A stretch of 9,144 bases of DNA, from positions 1 to 9,144 of the forward strand of contig JAKISR010000065.1 of assembly GCA_021648465.1 (NCBI GenBank), in the 5' to 3' direction. The number at the start of each line of letters is the position of its first letter. Positions within the stretch are counted from its first letter, which is position 1. Origin of the DNA: Sulfurimonas sp. (GTDB lineage: Bacteria; Campylobacterota; Campylobacteria; Campylobacterales; Sulfurimonadaceae). The position numbers and the translations under genes were made by a program. A model generated the notes under the pieces. That model ran no database searches. It saw nothing but the letters and a program-made list of their open reading frames with translations, and had not been told where the DNA came from. Shown here piece by piece: positions 1-6,988 of the stretch.

Positions 1-489
1 TATATTAAAATTAAGGGTGGTATGGTCTATATGGCTGCTATTATTGATTGGTACTCAAAGGCAATATTATCATGGAGAATATCAAATACGATGGATACAG
101 ACTTAGTAATGGGTGTTCTTAATGAAGCTCTCTTGCTCTATGGCAAACCAGAAATATTTAATACTGATCAAGGGTCTCAATACACCAGTTATATCCATGC
201 ACAGACACTAAAAGATAATGGTATTATTATTTCTATGGATGGAAAAGGGAGAGCTACGGATAATATCTGTATTGAGAGGTTTTGGAGAAGTGCTAAGGTT
301 GAAAAAATCTATCTTAATGAATATGAGAGAGTGTCAGTTCTTAAAAGTGATGTTAAAGATTATATTGAATTTTACAATCACAGAAGATTTCATGAGACAT
401 TGAAATATAAAAAACCTATGAATGTTTATTATGATAGTTTAAAAATTAATGATGAGGATTACACTAATTCTAGTGAAAATGTAGCATAG
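1..489 (+). CDS. IS3-family transposase OrfB, C-terminal part (5' end outside window)
   Basis: This is the C-terminal part of the DDE integrase-type transposase that cuts and joins IS ends. The frame is open from base 1 (reading YIKIKGG before the first in-window ATG at 22), so the gene starts before the window and the ATG at 22 is internal. Numbering from that Met, the second catalytic Asp is D49 in NTDQGSQYTS and the catalytic Glu is E85 in CIERFWRSAK. There are 35 residues between them, and K92 lies seven after the Glu, as expected for the DD(35)E...K signature of IS3 OrfB. The first Asp should lie just upstream of base 1. The C-terminal YNHRRFHETLKYKKPMNVY block is also typical of the family. 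The stop is TAG at 487-489. Nothing visible is broken, so the copy may be active, but OrfA, the frameshift site and the left end cannot be seen. Family assignment is firm; subgroup (IS51/IS407-like wording of the motifs) is a guess. Confidence 0.95.
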   Translation, partial: YIKIKGGMVYMAAIIDWYSKAILSWRISNTMDTDLVMGVLNEALLLYGKPEIFNTDQGSQYTSYIHAQTLKDNGIIISMDGKGRATDNICIERFWRSAKVEKIYLNEYERVSVLKSDVKDYIEFYNHRRFHETLKYKKPMNVYYDSLKINDEDYTNSSENVA

Positions 490-526
490 GGTAACAGGTG
501 TTTAGGGAATTAGATTTTTGAAAAAG

Positions 527-552
527 TTGTCTTGACAAGTTGGGGTAGTATA
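527..552 (+). repeat. Probable right terminal inverted repeat (IRR) of the IS
   Basis: Read on the minus strand, this segment begins near TACTACCCCAACTTGTCAAG. That resembles IS3-family ends, which often carry a C-rich block a few bases from the tip followed by CAA(A)CTTGT-like sequence. It also contains the small palindrome TTGTC-TT-GACAA at 527-538. The partner repeat is not in the window, so the call rests on position and resemblance only. Confidence 0.5.
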
Positions 553-554
553 AA
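532..554 (+). promoter_or_regulatory. Possible outward-facing promoter at the IS right end
   Basis: A perfect TTGACA (532-537) lies in the IS end and TATAAA (549-554) spans the IS/host junction. The 11-base spacing is too short for a standard sigma-70 pair. However, Campylobacterota promoters depend mostly on the -10 box, so TATAAA alone might start transcription near 560, just ahead of the truncated kinase frame. This is suggestive only. Confidence 0.25.
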
Positions 555-1396
555 GTGCTCATTCAAAATACCGTGCTGATTTAGATATGCTACTTGATGT
601 ATTTTTAAAACGATATGATGCACACCAAAAAGAGCTCGATACACTTAATTATAATTTAGAAGAACGAGTAAGAGATGAAGTAAATTTTAATAAATCGAAT
701 CAAAAAAAATATGAACAACAAGCTAAAATGGCTGCTATGGGTGAGATGATGGATGCAATTGCTCATCAATGGAAGCAACCTTTAAATGCTGTCTCTATGA
801 TGTCTGATATGCTAGTGTCAGATTTTAAATCTGGGGATGTAAATCAAATATATATAGATAATCTTGCAAACGATACACAAATCCAAATACAACATATGAT
901 TTCAACTCTAAATGAGTTTAGAAACTTTTTTAGACCTAAAGAGATTAAAGAAAATTTTGGTATAAAAAGATGTATACAATCTGTAATGCTTCTTATAAAT
1001 GATGAATTTTTGCATAACAATATTAGTATTAATATCATCAGTAAAAGGGAACTTCTTATTTATGGTATTGAAAACGAATTCAAACATTTAATTTTAAATA
1101 TTATAAATAATGCAAAAGATGCTTTTAATGAAAGAGATATAAAAAAACGAGATATTAATATAAAATTTTATAAAAAAAACAATTCTATAAACCTAGATAT
1201 TCAAGATAATGCTGGTGGAATTCCTAATAATGTCATTAATGATATTTTCAAACCTGAAATTACTACAAAAAAAAGTGATGAAGGAACAGGTATAGGGCTT
1301 TACATGAGTATGCAAATAGCTCAAAAACTTGGTGGTTCACTATCTGTTAAAAATATAAATGATGGAGCTTGTTTCTCACTTAAAATACCTTTATAA
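554..1396 (+). pseudogene. Sensor histidine kinase, 5'-truncated by the IS (kinase core intact)
   Basis: The remnant encodes the transmitter half of a two-component sensor kinase, which autophosphorylates a His and passes the phosphate to a response regulator. Its frame opens right after the IS-end stop TAA (551-553). The first possible start is ATG 587, which gives 269 residues; no ATG, GTG or TTG precedes it and no Shine-Dalgarno sequence is visible. Numbered from that Met, a charged, probably coiled-coil linker covers about residues 8-50. The H-box is AIAHQWKQPL with phosphoacceptor H60. The N-box is NIINNAKDAF (171-180), G1 is DNAGGIP (207-213), the F-box is around IFKPEITTK (220-228) and G2 is GTGIGLYM (233-240). 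The C-terminus is complete. Sensor, membrane or PAS segments normally expected upstream are absent, and no response regulator gene adjoins. The H-box wording is typical of Campylobacterota kinases. It could still be expressed as a soluble, unregulated kinase core, but I treat it as a broken gene. Confidence 0.8.
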
Positions 1397-1404
1397 CTTC
1401 AAAT

Positions 1405-1414
1405 TCGATATAAT
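1405..1414 (+). promoter_or_regulatory. Likely leuA promoter (-10 box)
   Basis: TATAAT at 1409-1414, in the context TTCGATATAATTTC, lies 58 bases before the leuA start codon in the only gap between the kinase remnant and leuA. There is no good -35 hexamer, which is usual for the main sigma factor of Campylobacterota. Transcription from about 1421 would leave a leader of roughly 50 bases. I see no leucine-rich leader peptide and no attenuator hairpin in that leader. Confidence 0.65.
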
Positions 1415-1460
1415 TTCAAAATAATAATAAATGTAAGAGTCTGTTATTAAAATTTAAGTT

Positions 1461-1466
1461 AAAAGG
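1461..1466 (+). promoter_or_regulatory. Ribosome binding site of leuA
   Basis: AAAAGG ends six bases before the ATG at 1473. It is the clearest Shine-Dalgarno sequence in the window and supports this start codon. Confidence 0.7.
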
Positions 1467-1472
1467 TTCATA

Positions 1473-3131
1473 ATGAATCAAATTCAAGAGGGCAAATATC
1501 GTCCGTACCCATTAGTAGATTTGCCAAATCGCACTTGGCCAAATAAAACTATAACAACAGCTCCATTATGGTGTAGTGTTGACTTACGTGATGGTAATCA
1601 AGCACTAATCAATCCAATGGATATGAATAAAAAACTTGAACTTTTTAGACTCTTGCTTAAACTTGGTTTTAAAGAAATTGAGGTTGGATTTCCATCTGCT
1701 TCTAAGGTAGAATTTAACTTTTTACGCAAATTAGTTGATGATAAACTTATCCCTGATGATGTAACTATTCAAGTTTTAGTTCAAGCTAGAGAACACTTAA
1801 TAGAAAAAACTTTTGAATCACTAAAAGGTGTCAAAAAAGCAACTGTTCATCTTTATAATTCAACTTCTGTTGCTCAAAGAAAAATTGTATTTGGCAAAAG
1901 TAAAGATGAAATAATTGCTCTTGCACTAAAAGGTATTGAGTTAATTAAAAAATATGAAAAAGGGCATGACGGAGAAATTTTTTTAGAGTACTCACCTGAG
2001 AGTTTTACTGGAACTGAATTAGAATTTGCAGCAGAGATTTCAAATGCAGTAACTTCTGGGTGGGGAATAAGTGATAATAGAAAAGTTATTATAAATCTTC
2101 CTGCAACTGTAGAGATGGCTACACCAAATATTTATGCAGACCAAATTGAGTGGATGGCTAATCATTTAGATAATAGAGAGAATGTTATTATATCAACTCA
2201 TACTCATAACGATAGGGGCACATCAATTGCTGCAACAGAGTTGGCTCTTTTAGCGGGAGCAGATAGAGTTGAAGGAACACTTTTAAGTAATGGTGAGAGA
2301 ACTGGCAATGTTGATATTATTACACTTGCTCTCAATATGCTAACTCAAGGTATTGATTCAAAGTTAGATTTTTCAAATATAAATGAAGTTTTAGATGTTG
2401 TTGAGAGATGTACTGAGATGAATACACATGCTCGTCATCCTTACGTTGGGGAATTAGTTTATACAGCTTTTTCTGGTTCACATCAAGATGCTATAAATAA
2501 AGGTATGGCTTACAGAAAAAACAAAAATGATAATTTTTGGGAGGTGCCATATTTACCAATTGACCCAGAAGATGTTGGGAGAACTTATGAGAGTATTATC
2601 CGTATTAATTCACAATCTGGTAAAGGTGGTGTAGCTTTTATCTTAGAGAAACGCTTCGGTTATTCTCTTCCAAAAGCCATGCATCCTGAAATTGGAAAAC
2701 TTGTTCAAACACTTAGTGAAACAAAAGGGCAAGAGCTTTGTGCTAATGAAATTTTAGAAGTTTTTAAAGAAAATTATTTGGATATAAAAGAGCATATATC
2801 TCTAGTTGATTTTACTTTAACGTCCATTAAGGGTGTGTCAAAATGCACTCTAACATACAACTATAAGGGTAAAGAAGTTATAGCAAATGGAGAAGGCAAT
2901 GGTCCTGTTGATGCATGTAAAAAAGCATTGATGAAAGATTATAAAAATAAATTTTCAATTAACTCTTATGCTGAACACTCTTTTGGAGATAAAAGCTCTG
3001 CGAAGGCTATAGCTTATATAGAAATACAAACAAATAAAACACTATCTTGTTTTGGAGTTGGTGCAGATAATGATATAGCAACTGCATCCATAAAAGCACT
3101 GTTTTGTGCAGTAAACAGAGCATTTCATTAA
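1473..3131 (+). CDS. leuA: 2-isopropylmalate synthase, type 2 (leucine biosynthesis)
   Basis: This cytoplasmic enzyme condenses acetyl-CoA with 2-oxoisovalerate to give 2-isopropylmalate, the committed step of leucine synthesis. The 552-residue protein has an N-terminal extension (KYRPYPLVDLPNRTWP) and the motif LRDGNQAL (38-45, with R39 and D40), both typical of the type 2 family. Type 1 enzymes usually have LRDGEQ and about 510-520 residues. The TIM-barrel metal ligands are visible as HTH (H243, H245) in STHTHNDRGTS, followed by EGTLLSNGERTGNVD (267-281). The C-terminal regulatory/dimer domain (about 435-552) carries GEGNGPVDA (473-481) and GVGADNDIATASIKALFCAVNR (528-549), the region that binds feedback-inhibiting leucine in relatives. 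The start is supported by AAAAGG at 1461-1466. The gene appears monocistronic, with its own -10 box and a convergent neighbour 77 bases downstream. All expected domains and motifs are present. Product call is very secure; leucine feedback inhibition is inferred from the family. Confidence 0.96.
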   Translation: MNQIQEGKYRPYPLVDLPNRTWPNKTITTAPLWCSVDLRDGNQALINPMDMNKKLELFRLLLKLGFKEIEVGFPSASKVEFNFLRKLVDDKLIPDDVTIQVLVQAREHLIEKTFESLKGVKKATVHLYNSTSVAQRKIVFGKSKDEIIALALKGIELIKKYEKGHDGEIFLEYSPESFTGTELEFAAEISNAVTSGWGISDNRKVIINLPATVEMATPNIYADQIEWMANHLDNRENVIISTHTHNDRGTSIAATELALLAGADRVEGTLLSNGERTGNVDIITLALNMLTQGIDSKLDFSNINEVLDVVERCTEMNTHARHPYVGELVYTAFSGSHQDAINKGMAYRKNKNDNFWEVPYLPIDPEDVGRTYESIIRINSQSGKGGVAFILEKRFGYSLPKAMHPEIGKLVQTLSETKGQELCANEILEVFKENYLDIKEHISLVDFTLTSIKGVSKCTLTYNYKGKEVIANGEGNGPVDACKKALMKDYKNKFSINSYAEHSFGDKSSAKAIAYIEIQTNKTLSCFGVGADNDIATASIKALFCAVNRAFH

Positions 3132-3208
3132 TTAATCCGCTTAAAGTATTACTCCATTTAGATTCGTTGGAGCCACTGTAGTTACTCAAACTAATTCATA
3201 AAACTTGT

Positions 3209-5209
3209 CTAGAACAATAAAAGCTCTTCTGCATCTACTTTTGTTTTAGTTCGAGGTGGTTTTGAAGTTTCACTAAAGTACTCTGTTTTACCCTTAGACA
3301 CTACAACAATAATCCCTTTAGGAGCTATGAATTTTCTTTGTATCTGAGGGTAAAGTTTTAATACTTTTTTATAGTACATTGAAAATGCAGGTCCTGCAAC
3401 TTTTCCACCTGTCTCACGTTTGTGCATAGGCGTATTATCATCATTTCCAAACCAAACTATTGTCTGGATTGTTGGAGAATAACCTGCAAACCAACCATCA
3501 ACATTATTATTTGTAGTTCCAGTTTTTCCTGCTAACTCTATCCCTTTTACTCTCACTCGTTTCCCTGTTCCTCTTCTTACAACATCTCTCAAAATAGTTG
3601 TCATTATATATGCTTGTGTTTCTTTTGTAATAAACTTAGAAATATAAAGTTTTTCATAAAGCACATTTGAGTTTTTTTCAATATATCTTATCAACTGTGG
3701 TTTAACCTGAATTCCACCATTAGCAAAAGAGGTATAATATTTTGATAATTGCAACGGAGACAATGATATTGTTCCAAGTGATATAGATAAATCAGGAGGA
3801 AGATTTTTTATACCAAATTTTTTAAACTCACTTAAAAGCTCTTTTAATCCTATATCATTTACAAGATTTATAGTAGCAAGATTTCTCGAATGAACAAGTG
3901 CTTCTCTTAAACTAATAAGACCTTTATAATTTTTTTCATAATTTTTAGGCTGCCACTTTAATTCTTCACCATTTTTTGTATACTTATATGTTCTAGCGAT
4001 ATCAACAAGCTCAGTCGCTCCAGAGTACCCCAAATCTATAGCAACTTGATATATAAACGGTTTAAATGCGGAACCTGGTTGACGACGACCTTGTGTTGCA
4101 CGATTATATGGACTTTTTTTATAATCAACACTTCCAACAAGAGCCAATATATCCCCTGATTTAGAATCTATTGAAACTATTGCTCCATTTAGTAAACTCA
4201 TATTCATGTCTGAGCTCACTTTCCAGTCTGGATTTCTTGCTAATTTTTTCTCATCGTATTCTCTATATCCTTCATATCTCTTAAGTGCCATATCATAAGC
4301 TTTTTTAAGCGATGTTTTAGCAGCATCTTGTAACCTCATATCGATAGTAGTATATATATCATAACCACCAGTTTTTATATCCCTCATACCTAAGCTTTTT
4401 GATCTCCTAACAACTTCATCAACTATAAACGGGGCAATATTTTGTGTTAAAGTTTCATCAAAAACATTTGGTCTCTCAGCTAAGGCTTCATTATATGTTT
4501 CATCATCTATCCAGCCTAACACATGCATTCTTTTTATCACACGATTTGCTCTTCCTAATGATATCTCATAGTTTTTCGTTGGAGCATATGAGCTTGGTGC
4601 TTTTGGCAACCCTACAAGTATGGCCATTTCTTTTAGAGTTAAATTATCTAAACTTTTATGAAAATAACCATCAGCCGCTGTTTTAATCCCATAATATCCA
4701 TGTCCAAAATATATCTCATTTAAATATCTCTCTAAAATCTCCTCTTTTGATAGATTGTTTTCTAATTTAAGAGCATAAATTACCTCTTTAATTTTTCTAG
4801 ATATTTTTTTCTCTCTAGTAAGTAGTTTGTTTTTTATTAGTTGTTGAGTTATTGTACTTGCTCCCTCAACCATTTTTCTAGCTTTTATATCTTTTATGAT
4901 GGCTCTAAAAATTGCATCTATATTTATACCTGGATGTTCAAAAAATGTTGTATCTTCTATAGCCAAAAGTGCTTCTATCATTTTTGGAGGTATTTCATCA
5001 AAAGTAGCATAATATCTATGTCTAGTTTCAAATATATTTGCTATTTTATTTCCATTTTTATCGTATATTCTTGTTGTAAGAGGAGGCTTATAATTAACTA
5101 ATGATGAAATATCATAACTTTCTCCTACCAGAAAATACCCTAAAAGTAAGATTGGTGATAAAAAACCAAGTATTAAAAGTGAAAAAAATATCTGTTTAAA
5201 TTTTTTCAT
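3209..5209 (-). CDS. pbpA: Bifunctional penicillin-binding protein 1A (class A PBP)
   Basis: This inner-membrane enzyme polymerises glycan strands from lipid II and cross-links the peptides in the periplasm. The 666-residue protein starts with a short cytoplasmic Lys-rich tip and one membrane anchor (about residues 7-28). A GT51 glycosyltransferase domain follows: AIEDTTFFEHPGI with catalytic Glu E85, EGASTITQQLIKN (115-127), and RYLNEIYFGHGYYGI (161-175). The penicillin-binding transpeptidase has all three active-site motifs: SAFK (380-383, nucleophile S380), SRN (441-443) and KTGT (562-565). The length suits PBP1A of this group, with no large C-terminal extension beyond a charged tail ending EELLLF. 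Its ATG overlaps the TGA of the ABC ATPase gene by four bases (ATGA), implying translational coupling. It is the last gene of the minus-strand cluster. As I recall, Campylobacter jejuni has alaS, maf and pbpA adjacent, which supports the orthology. The label PBP1A (pbpA/mrcA) follows the usage in this phylum. Confidence 0.95.
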   Translation of the reverse strand: MKKFKQIFFSLLILGFLSPILLLGYFLVGESYDISSLVNYKPPLTTRIYDKNGNKIANIFETRHRYYATFDEIPPKMIEALLAIEDTTFFEHPGINIDAIFRAIIKDIKARKMVEGASTITQQLIKNKLLTREKKISRKIKEVIYALKLENNLSKEEILERYLNEIYFGHGYYGIKTAADGYFHKSLDNLTLKEMAILVGLPKAPSSYAPTKNYEISLGRANRVIKRMHVLGWIDDETYNEALAERPNVFDETLTQNIAPFIVDEVVRRSKSLGMRDIKTGGYDIYTTIDMRLQDAAKTSLKKAYDMALKRYEGYREYDEKKLARNPDWKVSSDMNMSLLNGAIVSIDSKSGDILALVGSVDYKKSPYNRATQGRRQPGSAFKPFIYQVAIDLGYSGATELVDIARTYKYTKNGEELKWQPKNYEKNYKGLISLREALVHSRNLATINLVNDIGLKELLSEFKKFGIKNLPPDLSISLGTISLSPLQLSKYYTSFANGGIQVKPQLIRYIEKNSNVLYEKLYISKFITKETQAYIMTTILRDVVRRGTGKRVRVKGIELAGKTGTTNNNVDGWFAGYSPTIQTIVWFGNDDNTPMHKRETGGKVAGPAFSMYYKKVLKLYPQIQRKFIAPKGIIVVVSKGKTEYFSETSKPPRTKTKVDAEELLLF

Positions 5210-5895
5210 TCTCTAAATTTCCTATTTGCAAAATTTGCATCTATTAATGTTTTTGTATATTCACTATTAGGATTTTGTAACACATCCTTCATATTTCCAT
5301 ATTCTACCACTTTACCATCTCTTATAACACAAATATTTTCGCATAAACTTTTAGCTGATGTCATATCATGTGTAACAAAAAGTATTTTAAACTCAAGTTC
5401 CTTTTGAAGAGATTTTAAAAGCTCTAGTATTATAACTCTATTTTTGGGATCTAATGCTGTTGTTGGTTCATCAAGTAAAAGAAGTTTGGGTTTTGAACTT
5501 AATGCCATCGCAATTACAACACGCTGAAGTTGCCCACCAGAAAGCTCTGGAGGAAATCTCTGCAAAAGTTCATTGTCCAAATCAACTTGTTTAAATAATT
5601 TTTTAATTTTATCTTCTTGGATAAAAAACTGTTTTTTAATTTTTGTAAGTGGGGATAATGCTGTAAAAGGATTTTGCGGTACAAATGCTAAAGTTTCTCC
5701 AGCTTTTAATTTAAAATCACTGTCATAATTTAATTCAAGCTTCATGTTTGAAGGTAGCATACCAAGTAATGCTTTAAGGGTTAGACTTTTTCCACTTCCG
5801 CTTTGACCTACAAGCGCCAAAGATGATGAGATATTAAAATCTATATCTACCAATACTTTTTCATCAAGTTTTATTTTAAGTTTAGAAATTTTCAT
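5206..5895 (-). CDS. Orphan ABC transporter ATPase, peptide/nickel (Dpp/Nik) type
   Basis: This is a cytoplasmic ATP-hydrolysing subunit, presumably powering an ABC transporter whose permease and binding protein are not in the window. The 229-residue protein is a single nucleotide-binding domain: Walker A GQSGSGKS (30-37), Q-loop at VPQNP (Q74), signature LSGGQ (118-122), Walker B LLLLDEP (138-144), D-loop ALD (147-149) and H-loop H176 in THD. The stretch NPFTALSPLTKI and the order of motifs resemble DppD/OppD/NikD. It stops at about residue 229, without the C-terminal zinc/oligopeptide extension usual in DppD/OppD (about 320 residues), so it is closer in size to NikD. The region between Walker A and the Q-loop is also rather short. 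Its start codon overlaps the bioF-like stop by four bases (ATGA), and its own stop overlaps the pbpA start in the same way. All catalytic motifs are intact. The substrate cannot be read from the sequence. Confidence 0.88.
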   Translation of the reverse strand: MKISKLKIKLDEKVLVDIDFNISSSLALVGQSGSGKSLTLKALLGMLPSNMKLELNYDSDFKLKAGETLAFVPQNPFTALSPLTKIKKQFFIQEDKIKKLFKQVDLDNELLQRFPPELSGGQLQRVVIAMALSSKPKLLLLDEPTTALDPKNRVIILELLKSLQKELEFKILFVTHDMTSAKSLCENICVIRDGKVVEYGNMKDVLQNPNSEYTKTLIDANFANRKFRE

Positions 5896-6986
5896 CTGTT
5901 TATTTTAACCAAATTTCTACAAAGAGTTGTTAAATTTTCTCTACTTTCGCCAAGTCTTGCAATAAGTCTAATTATGGCTTTATCCACTGTTGGCTGTCTA
6001 ATTCCACCCACACTGTAACCTAAATTTTTTAACTCTTCTCTAATTTTTATAACCTTTTTATTGTCGTCTATGATTACAGGGATGATTAAACCATTCACTT
6101 TTATATTTAATTCATCATAAACTATTTTTTGTCTTTGTTTTATCTCATCTTTTATAAGTTTACAGTTTTTTAACATATGTTTTAGTGCATTATGCGCTAA
6201 GAGCGTATCATAAAGTGAGAGAGATGTTGCATATATGATAGGTTTAGCACGATTAATTAAATACTCTACTATATGTGAAGATGCTAAGATAAAAGCTCCA
6301 AAACTTCCATAAGCTTTTCCAAGAGTTCCCATTTTTATATAATTAGGCTTAATATCAACATTATAATAATCAAACACTCCCATCAGTTTATTACCAATGA
6401 CTCCACTACTATGTGCTTCATCTACAATTAAAAGTGAGTCAAATTTATCAGCAATTTCAAATATATCTCTATGAACTAAATCTCCATCCATAGAGTATAT
6501 TCCCTCAACCGCAGTAATTTTTCTTTTTGCAGTTGATTTTTTTAATAAATATCTTAACTCATCCATATCATTATGTTTAAAAAACTCTACATTTACATGA
6601 TTTAAATTTGTTGCCAACACCCCTGAAGCGTGATATTTTTCATCCATAAAAAGAGTATCACCTTTTCTTATAAGCGATTCAATTAAAGCAATGTTTGCAT
6701 TAAATCCACTACCTAAAATTACACCATCTTCAAAATTATTAGCCTCACAAAGTGCTACTTCAAAATCACGATGAATTTGATGATAACCATTTACAAGAAG
6801 TGATGCTTTTGAGCTATTTATAGATAATTTAGAGAGAGTTTCACATGTAGAGCTATGAAGCTCTTTATTGTGAGCTAAACCAAGGTAATCATTTGATGCA
6901 AAATCTAAAATAAATTCATCATACAGCTCCCTGCTTCTATGTCTATTTGCTTTTTTAAGAGCTTTTAATTCATTTTCATAATACAT
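5892..6986 (-). CDS. bioF: PLP-dependent alpha-oxoamine synthase, probably 8-amino-7-oxononanoate synthase
   Basis: Enzymes of this family join an amino acid with an acyl-CoA or acyl-ACP and release CO2. BioF joins L-alanine with pimeloyl thioester in biotin synthesis. The 364-residue protein begins the core with LDFASNDYLGLAHN (28-40) and has the substrate/cofactor loop LGSGFNANIAL (91-101). The cofactor-stacking His is probably H119 in DEKYHASG. VDEAHSSGVIG (188-198) supplies D189 and H192, and the PLP Schiff-base lysine is K224 in GTLGKAYGSFGA. The C-terminal GGIRQPTV...IRLIARLGES (327-348) is typical of the family. It is slightly shorter than E. coli BioF (384). The start lies 2 bp after the maf stop, and its TGA overlaps the ATG of the ABC ATPase. 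No other bio gene is in the window, so the exact substrate is inferred. Glycine C-acetyltransferase (Kbl) or another alpha-oxoamine synthase is the main alternative. Confidence 0.8.
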   Translation of the reverse strand: MYYENELKALKKANRHRSRELYDEFILDFASNDYLGLAHNKELHSSTCETLSKLSINSSKASLLVNGYHQIHRDFEVALCEANNFEDGVILGSGFNANIALIESLIRKGDTLFMDEKYHASGVLATNLNHVNVEFFKHNDMDELRYLLKKSTAKRKITAVEGIYSMDGDLVHRDIFEIADKFDSLLIVDEAHSSGVIGNKLMGVFDYYNVDIKPNYIKMGTLGKAYGSFGAFILASSHIVEYLINRAKPIIYATSLSLYDTLLAHNALKHMLKNCKLIKDEIKQRQKIVYDELNIKVNGLIIPVIIDDNKKVIKIREELKNLGYSVGGIRQPTVDKAIIRLIARLGESRENLTTLCRNLVKINR

Positions 6987-6988
6987 TA

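Larger units (their letters stand above)
1..552 (+). mobile_element. IS3-family insertion sequence, right-hand part
   Basis: The element covers the transposase 3' portion plus about 60 non-coding bases up to its probable right end near 550-554. The boundary is inferred from two things: an IS3-like terminal pattern (TTGACAAGTTGGGGTAGTA, 532-550), and the start of a kinase-like open frame immediately afterwards. The exact last base and the target duplication cannot be fixed, because the left end lies outside the window. Confidence 0.8.

Noticed and set aside
1397..1472. Possible leucine attenuator or leader peptide before leuA.
   Set aside because: The only ATG in the leader (1431) is followed at once by a stop, there is no run of Leu codons, and no paired terminator/antiterminator stems are visible.
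3151..3172. CTCCA (3152-3156) and TGGAG (3168-3172) could form a hairpin between the convergent leuA and pbpA genes, a possible bidirectional terminator.
   Set aside because: The stem is only 5 bp with an 11-base loop and has no T-tract on either strand, so it is too weak to call. I see no better terminator in the 77-base gap.
3007..3189. Minus-strand open frame of 60 codons overlapping the 3' end of leuA.
   Set aside because: It lies antisense to the conserved regulatory domain of LeuA, has no ribosome binding site and has an unremarkable low-complexity product, so it is a shadow frame.
3195..3225. Sequence AAAACTTGTCTAGAAC at the pbpA 3' end, slightly like an IS3-family end, suggesting a second insertion or a truncated pbpA.
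   Set aside because: The match is short, no transposase remnant is nearby, and PbpA runs through all its domains to a plausible charged tail before its stop.
4444..5101. Plus-strand open frames of 80 and 86 codons inside the pbpA region.
   Set aside because: They are antisense to conserved glycosyltransferase motifs of PbpA, are rich in Phe/Leu/Ser/Cys from reverse reading of AT-rich codons, and have no start signals.
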